Made by a program: the position numbers and the translations under genes. From Gammaproteobacteria bacterium RIFCSPHIGHO2_12_FULL_63_22 (GTDB taxonomy: Bacteria; Pseudomonadota; Gammaproteobacteria; Xanthomonadales; Xanthomonadaceae), in the NCBI GenBank assembly GCA_001801685.1, contig MGYJ01000017.1:47282-111281 (forward strand): a DNA stretch of 64,000 nt, in the 5' to 3' direction. The notes under the pieces were generated by a model. It did not search any database. It saw only the letters and a program-made list of their open reading frames with translations, and was not told the origin of the DNA. Every line of letters starts with the position of its first letter. Position 1 is the stretch's first letter. Shown piece by piece: positions 45,311 to 51,742 of this stretch.

Positions 45311-45492
45311 GACATTACCTTTGTAAGAATGCCGCCAATAATTAGAATCAAGCCGATCAGCGCGGGCCAGTAAGCGTTTGGCGGCGAGTAACCTAACGGA
45401 TCGGAAGTCTCAGAGATTGCCCACCATCCGAACACCGTCAAGATAATCCCGACGACTAGCGCATAATCAGCAATAGCTTTCGGGTCACTCAC
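45307..45492 (-). CDS. Small phage membrane protein
   Basis: The 61-residue protein has two membrane helices (residues 10-27 and 40-58) joined by a Ser/Pro-rich loop. It overlaps both neighbours by 4 bases. Function unknown; its place in the early leftward arm argues against a holin. Confidence 0.65.
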   Translation of the reverse strand: MSDPKAIADYALVVGIILTVFGWWAISETSDPLGYSPPNAYWPALIGLILIIGGILTKVMS

Positions 45493-45947
45493 GATTCAAT
45501 CTCCTTGTTGTCCTGCACCTGTGCTGCGGCGAGGCGACGAACTGCTGCGCATACGGCTTGAATGTCGTTGCCATAGTCAACGTTCCAGCCAAGTTCAAGG
45601 CGCTTCAACGCGGCCAACTCTCCCTCCGTCAACCCATCCACCGGGGCGAGGCGGGTGGAGAGGGCGGCGGTCAGGGCCGCGTGCATGGCGTCATATGTCA
45701 GCCCACCACCGGCATATCGCGGGTCATGCAGAATTGCCTGCCTTGCTCGCAGAACCATCGCGTCATCCACTCTGCAATCGGTTGGCGGGGTGGCTGCGAG
45801 CATGGCCTCAAGGTGGTCTTCGTAGCGAACAAACCCGCCATACGGAACGCAGAGTACGCCGCTGTCAGAATTGACGCAGGTTGACAGCGACCCGTCTTCC
45901 TCTACCCCGCCAGACAAAACTGCATATCGCTTAATGTCACTTCCCAT
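45489..45947 (-). CDS. Phage protein of unknown function
   Basis: The 152-residue product starts at 45947, where GGAG lies 5 bases upstream. It has an N-terminal KRYAVLSGGVEEDG strand-turn region and a C-terminal helical block (LTEGELAALKRLELG) ending in RRLAAAQVQD, which it shares with the 180-residue protein downstream. No known function. Confidence 0.66.
   Translation of the reverse strand: MGSDIKRYAVLSGGVEEDGSLSTCVNSDSGVLCVPYGGFVRYEDHLEAMLAATPPTDCRVDDAMVLRARQAILHDPRYAGGGLTYDAMHAALTAALSTRLAPVDGLTEGELAALKRLELGWNVDYGNDIQAVCAAVRRLAAAQVQDNKEIES
45509..45536. repeat. 28-bp direct repeat, copy 2
   Basis: Exact match to 44806-44833. Beyond the 28 bases one more block (GCGACGAA against GCGGCGAA) is nearly identical, which points to a short homologous segment rather than chance. 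Confidence 0.85.
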
Positions 45948-46281
45948 TGTCGTCTCCGTTGTGGGTGGGGTGGGCCTGTTTCTTGAGCAGTTCGGCATGG
46001 CGTTGTTCGCTAATCTCGATTTCCATGTCAAGACATAGCTGCGCAATTGTGTCGGCCACATAGCTGCCAACTGATTCGCCAGCGTCCAACTGGATTTCTA
46101 GCTCAAGGCCAAGCCGTTCGCAGGCAACCGGATTAGCGGCCAAGCTCTGCAACACCGGAATGGCCCTGTGCTTCTCCCACCAAGGGATAGGCCGCTTGGC
46201 AAAAATTCGCTCCCACCAAGCCTTGAGGTCAGCAAGGGCTTTGCCGGTATAAACGACTCCAAACACTCTCTCGAACTTCAC
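45937..46281 (-). CDS. Phage protein of unknown function
   Basis: The 114-residue soluble protein has a Trp-rich N-terminal region (LKAWWERIFAKRPIPWWEK) and a helical C-terminus. No motif of known function. It overlaps the next gene by 11 bases and the previous by 4. Confidence 0.66.
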   Translation of the reverse strand: MKFERVFGVVYTGKALADLKAWWERIFAKRPIPWWEKHRAIPVLQSLAANPVACERLGLELEIQLDAGESVGSYVADTIAQLCLDMEIEISEQRHAELLKKQAHPTHNGDDNGK

Positions 46282-46667
46282 AGCGACCCTCCCCCGAGCG
46301 CGGATTTGAGGGCGGCTCGCAATGTGTCGTAGGCTTTCGTTGCACGGGCGATTGCCGCTGGGCGTTCATAGCCTTCGACGGCATAGGATTCCACGCGAAT
46401 ATCGAAGTAATCGTGAACCTTGTGCATCAGTTCCGTCAGCATCGCCTCGTCAACCTCCACCACCTCCGACGCGGCGGGTTGTGCGGAAAGGCAGGCGAGG
46501 GCGTAGGCTTTCATCTGTTCGGCGGTGTAACAAGCCTCTGTGCCGTATGCCCACATTTGAACGCGCCAATCATCTGTTGGCACAAGCTCAGCCCACTCGC
46601 CGTCCATTGACAATTTCGCCAGATATTTCGGCTCAGGCAACGCCAGCAAAGCCACGGGCGCGGTCAT
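46278..46667 (-). CDS. Phage protein of unknown function
   Basis: The 129-residue protein has a long acidic helical region (VVEVDEAMLTELMHKVHDYF) and an Ala-rich C-terminal helix (RATKAYDTLRAALKSAL). No recognisable domain. It overlaps the small gene upstream by 4 bases. Confidence 0.66.
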   Translation of the reverse strand: MTAPVALLALPEPKYLAKLSMDGEWAELVPTDDWRVQMWAYGTEACYTAEQMKAYALACLSAQPAASEVVEVDEAMLTELMHKVHDYFDIRVESYAVEGYERPAAIARATKAYDTLRAALKSALGGGSL

Positions 46668-46870
46668 TTGGCTTCTCCGTAATGCGTCAGGTAGACAAGA
46701 TTTAGCGGGCTTCCGTGCGTGTTGGTCGCGTCAATCGGCGCGTTCCACTCATGGCCGTTCCAATAGGCCCAAGTGAAATGCTGACCCTGCGCGGCATCGC
46801 CAAAGTTATTGCCACGCGCCCACACGGGGCGGCCATCTTTCGGAGCATCATCAATCGGCAACCAGTTCAT
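46664..46870 (-). CDS. Small phage protein, DUF551-like
   Basis: The 68-residue protein begins MNWLPIDDAPKDGRPVW, similar to the opening of DUF551 proteins (MNWQPIETAP), and ends with an LVYLTHYGEAK segment. A true DUF551 protein is encoded at 49143. Function unknown. Confidence 0.68.
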   Translation of the reverse strand: MNWLPIDDAPKDGRPVWARGNNFGDAAQGQHFTWAYWNGHEWNAPIDATNTHGSPLNLVYLTHYGEAK

Positions 46871-46897
46871 TCGAAATTCCTTTGAATGTCGGCGGGG

Positions 46898-47671
46898 TTA
46901 AGCAGCCAGGGCTTGTGCGGCACGTTCGGGGCTATAGCCCCGGCGCAATTTCCAGACAGCGAGCGTAGCTAGAAAAATATCGGCCCCGGCCTTCATTTCC
47001 TCGGCGGCCCACAAGTGACCAGCGACCTTGCCGGGATGCGTTCGGCTCACAAAAATGTTTGCCCCCGGCGCGTTCGGCAAATTCAGCCCGGCCTGATATG
47101 CGCCAAGTTGCTCGTTTTGGTCATAGGCCAGCTTCTTGCCGTCGCTGAAATCGCCCGCCTTGCCCTTGTAGTCCACGACGATGCCGGTTGACGGCGAGTG
47201 CAAATCTACCTTCCCGCCGAATCCTGACGCATGGCAGAAATAGTCCTCGGCTCGCCAGTCGGTCACGCCAGGAAACAAACGGGCAATCTCGGCTTGCGTG
47301 GCGGCAACGTGGGGCGCGTATTGGCTCGGGTAGGCTTGGCCCTTGAACGCCCATTCCAGCGCATCGTGAATGCGGGTTCCTTCCTCGGCAGCGGCTTTCG
47401 CTTCCTCTTTGGAGTCGCCCATGATGCGAGCAATCCAAGAATCCTCCGGCTCGCCTTCCACGCGGGGCAACGTGAGGGCCGCCATGATGCCCTGCTTGAC
47501 CATCCAAGTCGTGAGCGCGGGCTTTGCCAGCACAGACAGAACCGTGGTCACGGACGGTACTGCGTTGACCTTGCGGGCATCCCGAAGCGTTACCGGGCGC
47601 TCTTTGCCATTCGCCCCGATGATGGAATAGAACGGCGAGCCGTCCTGCTGATACCAATGTTCCCCGTTCAT
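46898..47671 (-). CDS. PD-(D/E)XK phage exonuclease
   Basis: The 257-residue protein resembles RecB/Cas4-type phage exonucleases: ASGFGGKVDLHSPSTGIVVD followed by YKGKAG gives the Asp and D-x-K part of the active site, with QLGAYQAGL further on as a motif III-like Gln/Tyr region. The start at 47671 overlaps the stop of the Rad52-like gene as ATGA. Together they should form a two-component recombination system like lambda Exo-Beta. Confidence 0.82.
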   Translation of the reverse strand: MNGEHWYQQDGSPFYSIIGANGKERPVTLRDARKVNAVPSVTTVLSVLAKPALTTWMVKQGIMAALTLPRVEGEPEDSWIARIMGDSKEEAKAAAEEGTRIHDALEWAFKGQAYPSQYAPHVAATQAEIARLFPGVTDWRAEDYFCHASGFGGKVDLHSPSTGIVVDYKGKAGDFSDGKKLAYDQNEQLGAYQAGLNLPNAPGANIFVSRTHPGKVAGHLWAAEEMKAGADIFLATLAVWKLRRGYSPERAAQALAA

Positions 47672-48147
47672 GCGGTTTTGTCCTGTTTGAGCGCGGCCAT
47701 ATAGCCGGATGGAGTAGCGAACACGGGCAGCGTCGGGTCTTTGTCCCACTTGCCGTACTGGTCAATTTCGACGTAGGGCGACGGCAGGCCGTAGAGATAG
47801 CGGCCCACGCCCCACAACACGGCGGCCCGCTTGAAGGCGTCGGAGCATTTGCCCTTTTCGGCTTCGACTTGGGTGTCCCCTGCGCCGTTCGCCCGCCATA
47901 GCCATTCGCCCTTCACCCGAATGCCAATCTCGCAAATCAGCAGCCCGGCGTCCGCGATGTTGTAGCGGCATTGCCAGCCGTCGAAACCGCAGGCCCGATC
48001 AAGGCGTTCCATAACGTCCCGCGCATCAATGTAGGCCAGCAACCGGGCTTTCTTCTTGTCGGCGGTTTTGGCCCCGATGCGCCAGGAAACGGCGGCAGGC
48101 GGGAAAGGAAATTCCAACTTCTGCGCCAGCGTCAATTCAATGGTCAT
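47668..48147 (-). CDS. Rad52/Sak-type single-strand annealing protein
   Basis: The 159-residue protein has the Rad52-family core: KKARLLAYIDARDVMERLDR, then CGFDGWQCRYN and EKGKCSDAFKRAAVLWGVGR with the typical acidic/basic helix. Such phage proteins anneal complementary single strands. Start 48147 follows GAGGAA at 7 bases. It is coupled to the exonuclease gene. Confidence 0.87.
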   Translation of the reverse strand: MTIELTLAQKLEFPFPPAAVSWRIGAKTADKKKARLLAYIDARDVMERLDRACGFDGWQCRYNIADAGLLICEIGIRVKGEWLWRANGAGDTQVEAEKGKCSDAFKRAAVLWGVGRYLYGLPSPYVEIDQYGKWDKDPTLPVFATPSGYMAALKQDKTA

Positions 48148-48340
48148 AGCCGATTTCCTCAAAGTAGTCGCCGCTATCCAGCGACGGTGCGTTGTCCAGA
48201 AGCTCCTGGCGCTCGTATTCCCTCGCCTGTTCCGCAGTCGGCACCCTCCCGCCCCGCGTATGGGCTGAAATGAGGAACGCCAGATCGCGGTTGGGTGAGA
48301 GCAATTTCCGGGCGGATTCTTGGGCGGCGGCGCGGGTCAT
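48137..48340 (-). CDS. Small phage protein
   Basis: The 67-residue, charged protein has no known domain (NRDLAFLISAHTRGGRVPTA, then an acidic tail). Start 48340 overlaps the upstream stop as ATGA; the stop overlaps the Rad52-like start by 11 bases, so it is tightly coupled to the recombination genes. Confidence 0.68.
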   Translation of the reverse strand: MTRAAAQESARKLLSPNRDLAFLISAHTRGGRVPTAEQAREYERQELLDNAPSLDSGDYFEEIGYDH

Positions 48341-48945
48341 GCTGCAACCTCGTCGCAAAGCCACAGATACTTAGCGCCCTCGCTGCCGCACTCAATCAGC
48401 GCCTCGCAGGCAATCTCAGCGGACAGCGCCAGGATTTCGTCGCGCTTGGCGTAGGCGTAGGCGTCGGCGGAGGCGTCGGCGTAGGCGGCACTTCGCGCCG
48501 CCCTTGCTACAACCAAAGCATTTTCATGCGTGGCCGACTCGCAATCCTTCGCGCTAGATTCCAACTCGGCGGCATGTTTTCCGCCCTTGCTTGCGGCCAG
48601 GCGCAGCACGATGGGCAGGATGTGGCGAATGCTGCCCAGCGCGACGGCCTTGGCGAATTTCAGCCCGTCAATTTCCGTGCTGCCCAACTTGGCGATGCCT
48701 TCACGGCGCATCCCTTTGGCGCGGGCCTCATTGCTCGACCAGTTAGCGTCATTCAAGCGAATGTCGAAGGCACGAACGACTGGATGCACACAGTTCGGCT
48801 TGTCGCCGTGCGCGTTACCCATCGCGTGATTGATCGCGGCCATGATGCACATGCGGCCCGGTATCGGCTCGCCCAAGCCGGAACAAAGCCCGGCGTCAAT
48901 ATTGGTCAGCACCTTGCGGGCGACGGTTTCGGTAATCTCGGTCAT
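48337..48945 (-). CDS. Phage protein with Ala-Tyr-Asp repeats
   Basis: The 202-residue protein has a conserved-looking N-terminal half (RMCIMAAINHAMGNAHGDKP with Cys and His residues) and a low-complexity stretch YADASADAYAYA near residue 155, encoded by seven tandem GGCGNN hexamers. Proteins with this kind of stretch are common in phage early regions, and their function is unknown. Confidence 0.68.
   Translation of the reverse strand: MTEITETVARKVLTNIDAGLCSGLGEPIPGRMCIMAAINHAMGNAHGDKPNCVHPVVRAFDIRLNDANWSSNEARAKGMRREGIAKLGSTEIDGLKFAKAVALGSIRHILPIVLRLAASKGGKHAAELESSAKDCESATHENALVVARAARSAAYADASADAYAYAKRDEILALSAEIACEALIECGSEGAKYLWLCDEVAA
48448..48489. repeat. Seven tandem GGCGNN hexamers
   Basis: The 42 bases consist of GGCGTA, GGCGTA, GGCGTC, GGCGGA, GGCGTC, GGCGTA, GGCGGC. 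Adding or losing a unit would change the protein by two residues without a frameshift. Confidence 0.85.
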
Positions 48946-48948
48946 GGT

Positions 48949-49146
48949 CTATTCCTCGTTCTGTGAAAGTTTGTGTGTGCCGCTGTCGTCAACCGCGTCG
49001 TCGTCTAGCGGGTCGCGGCCAGGAATCCGCTCGGTATCCGGCCTCATCGGCGGCGTAACCGTCTTGGTCGCGTATTGGCGCTCCATTTCGCGCTGGACGT
49101 AGGCGGCAATTCCTTGCGTGTAGGGGTTGCGGATTACGGCGGTCAC
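48949..49146 (-). CDS. Small acidic phage protein
   Basis: The start is taken as GTG at 49146: it overlaps the upstream stop as GTGA and has GGAG 8 bases upstream, matching the other junctions. An ATG at 49188 gives 14 more residues. The 65-residue product has an Asp-rich tail (RDPLDDDAVDDSG). Function unknown. Confidence 0.62.
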   Translation of the reverse strand: MTAVIRNPYTQGIAAYVQREMERQYATKTVTPPMRPDTERIPGRDPLDDDAVDDSGTHKLSQNEE

Positions 49147-49349
49147 TTCGGCGGCTCCGGTAGCGGCATCCAATGGGTTACGTGCCATTCGCCACACTGG
49201 CCTTCAATTGACGAATATATCTGGCCGTCTGAGAATCGACGGACGCTGCCAACCGTGGCCCCGAAGTGCGGAGTAAAGACAAGACAGCGAACGGCTGGGG
49301 CGAAAGCGTCTTCGGTAATCGGCGCGGTTTCAATCGGCTGCCAGTTCAT
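49143..49349 (-). CDS. DUF551 phage protein
   Basis: The 68-residue protein matches DUF551 from end to end: MNWQPIETAP at the start and WHVTHWMPLPEPPK at the end. The family is common in phage early regions and has no known function. It shares one base with the upstream stop. Confidence 0.85.
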   Translation of the reverse strand: MNWQPIETAPITEDAFAPAVRCLVFTPHFGATVGSVRRFSDGQIYSSIEGQCGEWHVTHWMPLPEPPK

Positions 49350-49648
49350 TAGTCGCCCCCTTGCTGGCTAACCGGATGCGACTCGCCCAAGTCCTCGGAA
49401 CCTGGAACCAAATCATCGTCCGTCAGCGGATTCACCGGCCCCAAAAGGAACGGCAGCGGCCCCATCAGCGCATCGAACTCGGCGCGGTCTTTCTGGCGGT
49501 CGGTCAATGCCGGTGCAGCCTCATCCTGCGCAGTCAACAAAACACTCTGCGCCTCGCCAATCTGGCCGCGCTCCATGCAATGCAGCGCACGGTTGATTGC
49601 GGCGGCTTGCAGGGCCATGACTTCGCCGTGGCTCATGTATGCACCCAT
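49349..49648 (-). CDS. Phage protein of unknown function
   Basis: The 99-residue product (start 49648, sharing one base with the upstream stop) has a helical N-terminal half (VMALQAAAINRALHCMERGQ) and an acidic, Pro-rich C-terminus. No known domain. Confidence 0.66.
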   Translation of the reverse strand: MGAYMSHGEVMALQAAAINRALHCMERGQIGEAQSVLLTAQDEAAPALTDRQKDRAEFDALMGPLPFLLGPVNPLTDDDLVPGSEDLGESHPVSQQGGD

Positions 49649-49833
49649 CACCAACCCCTCCCTGCAATCTGCAAAATGTCGTGTTCCTGAAAGCCCGTCA
49701 GCGAAACCGGGCAGGCTTCCACCCACTCGCGCAACGCCTGTTCCGCGTCGGTTTCGTACTGCGGTTCCTGCGAGTCGTAGGCCGATTGCGCATTGCTGCG
49801 GCGGGATTCGGCGCGGGCGTGGTTGGCGGCCAT
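49648..49833 (-). CDS. Small phage protein
   Basis: The 61-residue soluble protein starts at 49833 (overlapping the upstream TAA) and contains an ETDAEQALREWVEACPVSL helix. No known domain. Confidence 0.65.
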   Translation of the reverse strand: MAANHARAESRRSNAQSAYDSQEPQYETDAEQALREWVEACPVSLTGFQEHDILQIAGRGW

Positions 49834-49946
49834 TAGAGATACGCTCCGCAAATCAGCGCGATCAGCACGGCGAGCAGGAACCACGTCAGCGGTCGCATGT
49901 GCGGAGTGCGGTCGGTGTAGAACTCGCCGGTATCAGAAGTGCCCAT
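49833..49946 (-). CDS. 37-residue membrane protein, first gene of the leftward arm
   Basis: The start ATG at 49946 has GAGGGA 6 bases upstream; an ATG at 49952 would leave no spacing. The product has a polar N-terminus and one membrane helix (LTWFLLAVLIALICGAYL) ending at the C-terminus. Its TAA overlaps the next ATG. It is about 100 bases downstream of the predicted pL start. Confidence 0.7.
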   Translation of the reverse strand: MGTSDTGEFYTDRTPHMRPLTWFLLAVLIALICGAYL

Positions 49947-50025
49947 TGCCATTCCCTCAAGTCATGCCGGAGACATATCCGGCGTTCGGTTGGGGTTTGG
50001 ACTGGCCGCGCCCCGTTGCGTTTGG

Positions 50026-50094
50026 CCTACGGTTAGTAGGGCCACGGGACAAATGTACGCGCTACGAAACGTAGTGTCAACTACAAAACGTAGG
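50026..50094. promoter_or_regulatory. Left operator cluster (three 15-bp palindromes)
   Basis: Three near-palindromic 15-mers are present: CCTACGGTTAGTAGG (50026-50040), GCTACGAAACGTAGT (50061-50075) and ACTACAAAACGTAGG (50080-50094). They share the half site CTAC with three more to the right of the repressor gene. Two flank or enter the predicted pL promoter, so repressor binding should block the leftward arm. Confidence 0.85.
50052..50080 (-). promoter_or_regulatory. Predicted leftward early promoter pL
   Basis: On the minus strand TTGACA (50080-50075) and TACATT (50057-50052) are 17 bases apart. Transcription would start near 50045 and run through the leftward arm. The operator at 50061-50075 fills the spacer and the one at 50080-50094 abuts the -35. 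Confidence 0.75.
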
Positions 50095-50106
50095 TTTCAA
50101 GAAGAA

Positions 50107-50134
50107 AATTATGAACGGGCTGTGACGGCCGTTC
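50107..50134 (-). terminator. Weak terminator after the repressor gene
   Basis: GAACGG and CCGTTC form a stem just past the repressor stop on the minus strand, followed by an A/T-rich stretch with TTTT. It would separate repressor transcription from pL. Confidence 0.5.
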
Positions 50135-50143
50135 AGGTTTCGA

Positions 50144-50473
50144 CTACTTGTTGTTGGCAGCCTTCATGGCGCGGAGGGTGTTCATCATCGCCGCGAGCTG
50201 GTCGGGCGGCAGATCGTCCAGGATCACAGCGCCCTCGACAGCCTCGCTTCGTTTGGTCAGATGCAAGTCATCCGACATGGCCGCCAAGCTGGCAATAGTC
50301 ATTCCTGCAAGTTCGCACATACGCGCCAATTCCCCCGGTTTAAACTCATTCCGGCCACGTAACTTATGCCCTGCGGTGGCCTCTGAGTCCCAGCCCATCG
50401 CCTTGGCAATCGTCTTGTGGGTGTGTCCCGCCTCTTTCAGCGCGGCACTAAGTATCAGGCGGTAACTTCTCAC
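50144..50473 (-). CDS. Short phage repressor in the cI position
   Basis: With GTG 50473 as start (AGG 9 bases upstream, predicted -10 TAAAAT at 50513-50508) the product has 109 residues. A helix-turn-helix is seen in HKTIAKAMGWDSEATAGHKL, followed by ELARMCELAGMTIASLAAM and a C-terminal helical tail. Unlike lambda CI it lacks an S24 peptidase domain, so RecA-stimulated self-cleavage is not expected. Position between two operator clusters and divergence from cro support the role. An ATG at 50548 would add a tail lying over the operators, which is less likely. Confidence 0.75.
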   Translation of the reverse strand: MRSYRLILSAALKEAGHTHKTIAKAMGWDSEATAGHKLRGRNEFKPGELARMCELAGMTIASLAAMSDDLHLTKRSEAVEGAVILDDLPPDQLAAMMNTLRAMKAANNK

Positions 50474-50507
50474 GGGGTAAGACCTGCTGGGGGGTGTAAC
50501 TGAACAG

Positions 50508-50513
50508 ATTTTA
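50508..50513 (-). promoter_or_regulatory. Possible repressor maintenance promoter -10
   Basis: TAAAAT on the minus strand stands 35 bases before the GTG start. No good -35 is present 17 bases upstream; the operator at 50525-50539 lies there instead, as at lambda pRM, where bound repressor helps polymerase. Confidence 0.5.
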
Positions 50514-50524
50514 CCCCGTGCCCA

Positions 50525-50599
50525 CCTACGAAGCGTACACGAACGCAATCCCTACAAATAGTACTTGACGGCTGGTTTTCTATCCCTACATAATGTAGG
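50525..50599. promoter_or_regulatory. Right operator cluster (three 15-bp palindromes)
   Basis: Three copies: CCTACGAAGCGTACA (50525-50539), CCTACAAATAGTACT (50551-50565) and the near-perfect CCTACATAATGTAGG (50585-50599). The last covers the pR -10 and ends 2 bases before the cro start. Spacing is 26 and 34 bases, against 35 and 19 on the left. Confidence 0.85.
50565..50594 (+). promoter_or_regulatory. Predicted rightward early promoter pR
   Basis: TTGACG (50565-50570) and CATAAT (50589-50594) are 18 bases apart; TACATA at 50587 is an alternative with 16. Either places the transcript start at 50599-50602, directly at the cro ATG, so the message would be leaderless or nearly so. Confidence 0.75.
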
Positions 50600-50601
50600 C
50601 C

Positions 50602-50793
50602 ATGAACCTTTCCGATTACATCAAGACCAAGGGCGAGGACGAAGCCGCGAGGCTGTTCCGCGTATCCATCCACACGATCAAGTCCTGGCGTTATGGACAA
50701 CGCAATCCACGCCCGGAAAAGGCCAACGAGATTGTCGCGGCCACGGGCGGCGAAGTTTCGATGAGCGATATCTACGCAAAAACGAATCACTGA
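50602..50793 (+). CDS. Cro-like phage regulator
   Basis: The 63-residue protein is one helix-turn-helix domain: DEAARLFRVSIHTIKSWRYGQ is the HTH and the C-terminus carries NEIVAATGGEVSMSDIY, as in Cro/CI-family proteins. It is divergent from the repressor and first on the pR transcript. No Shine-Dalgarno is visible; the upstream bases are operator. It should bind the same 15-bp sites. Confidence 0.85.
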   Translation: MNLSDYIKTKGEDEAARLFRVSIHTIKSWRYGQRNPRPEKANEIVAATGGEVSMSDIYAKTNH

Positions 50794-50803
50794 TTACCTC
50801 GTC

Positions 50804-50828
50804 AAGCCGCAGGGAAGCGGCTTTTTTT
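50804..50828 (+). terminator. Intrinsic terminator after cro (tR1-like)
   Basis: AGCCGC and GCGGCT form a 6-bp stem around AGGGAA, followed by a run of seven T that overlaps the stem end. It stands 10 bases after the cro stop and before all other rightward genes. Confidence 0.88.
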
Positions 50829-50875
50829 GTACCACGAGGCGAAAAGAAACATTCGGAAACATAGGGGCGCAGTAA

Positions 50876-51241
50876 ATGAAACAGCGTAGTTTCCCGTGGA
50901 TTTCCTCGGTTCCTGAGCCGCGCTCGGAACTTCCGCACGTCATCGCGCAATGCACCAGCTACGGCATGGCTGCGCGTCTCTCGCTGCAACTCAAGCCCGG
51001 TGGCCCGTGGTCGGATTCGTGGCTTGCGCAGCGGCTAGGCGTGAAGTCACGCGGCCATATGTCGCGCCTGTTGAACGACAAGCAACCGATGCCGCGCTGG
51101 ATGCTGACCCCCATCGCATACGCAACGGGCAGCAAGGCAATTCTGCAATACGACCAACTGCAACGCGCCCTGCGGATTACCGCTGGCGAAACCCAGCGGG
51201 ACGCGGTGATGCGTCTCGCGCAACAGGCGAGGGCAGCATGA
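50876..51241 (+). CDS. HTH protein in the cII position
   Basis: The 121-residue protein has an HTH-like segment (SWLAQRLGVKSRGHMSRLLN) followed by MPRWMLTPIAYATGSKAIL. Position after cro and before the replication genes matches lambda cII, but the sequence is not close enough to call it that. It overlaps the next gene by 4 bases. Confidence 0.72.
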   Translation: MKQRSFPWISSVPEPRSELPHVIAQCTSYGMAARLSLQLKPGGPWSDSWLAQRLGVKSRGHMSRLLNDKQPMPRWMLTPIAYATGSKAILQYDQLQRALRITAGETQRDAVMRLAQQARAA

Positions 51242-51351
51242 ACTGGCTTTGCTGGCTTGGGATACATCGTTGGGGGTCGTGGCTGATTTATCGCCGCTGC
51301 TCCCGATGCGGAAAGCACGACACCGGACAAAACATTGGAGCCTTGGCATGA
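51238..51351 (+). CDS. 37-residue protein with a Cys pair
   Basis: Starts at ATG 51238 overlapping the previous stop (ATGA). The product is Trp-rich (MNWLCWLGIHRWGSW) and carries CSRCGKHD, a possible half zinc knuckle. Such small proteins are frequent in phage early operons. Its own stop overlaps the next start. Confidence 0.65.
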   Translation: MNWLCWLGIHRWGSWLIYRRCSRCGKHDTGQNIGALA

Positions 51352-51545
51352 GTTTGCAGCCGTACATTGAGGATGTTCGCCGGATTACCGCGCACGTTCG
51401 CGCTTGCGTGTCTTGCTTTGGGGCTTTCGACCTTGAGGCCGAATCCAAGGGGCTGACGCCAGAGCAGCGGCTTCTGTGTCTCGAAATACCAAAACTGCTG
51501 GCCGAGCTGGACGCCCAGCGTAGCGATTCCGCGAGAACGGAATGA
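51348..51545 (+). CDS. Small phage protein
   Basis: The 65-residue helical protein has a Cys pair (RACVSCFGAF) and a C-terminal leucine-rich helix (LLCLEIPKLLAELDAQ). Overlaps both neighbours by 4 bases. Function unknown. Confidence 0.65.
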   Translation: MSLQPYIEDVRRITAHVRACVSCFGAFDLEAESKGLTPEQRLLCLEIPKLLAELDAQRSDSARTE

Positions 51546-51742
51546 AGCGCCCGACGCCCGCCAACCCCCGCATCGCCCTGATGCTCGACAGAGACCGCAG
51601 GACGCGCCAGCAGCTCGCCGCAGCTATCGAAGCCTGCGACTGCCCGCCCAAGGAATCGGAGCGCCTGCAAGACGAGCCGCTGAATGTTCAGGGTTATGTC
51701 CTGGCGACCACTAAAGCAGTACGAGAGGAATCCTGTGGCTGA
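51542..51742 (+). CDS. Small phage protein
   Basis: The 66-residue basic protein (LMLDRDRRTRQQLAAAIEAC) has no known domain. It overlaps the start of the replication gene by 8 bases. Confidence 0.62.
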   Translation: MKRPTPANPRIALMLDRDRRTRQQLAAAIEACDCPPKESERLQDEPLNVQGYVLATTKAVREESCG

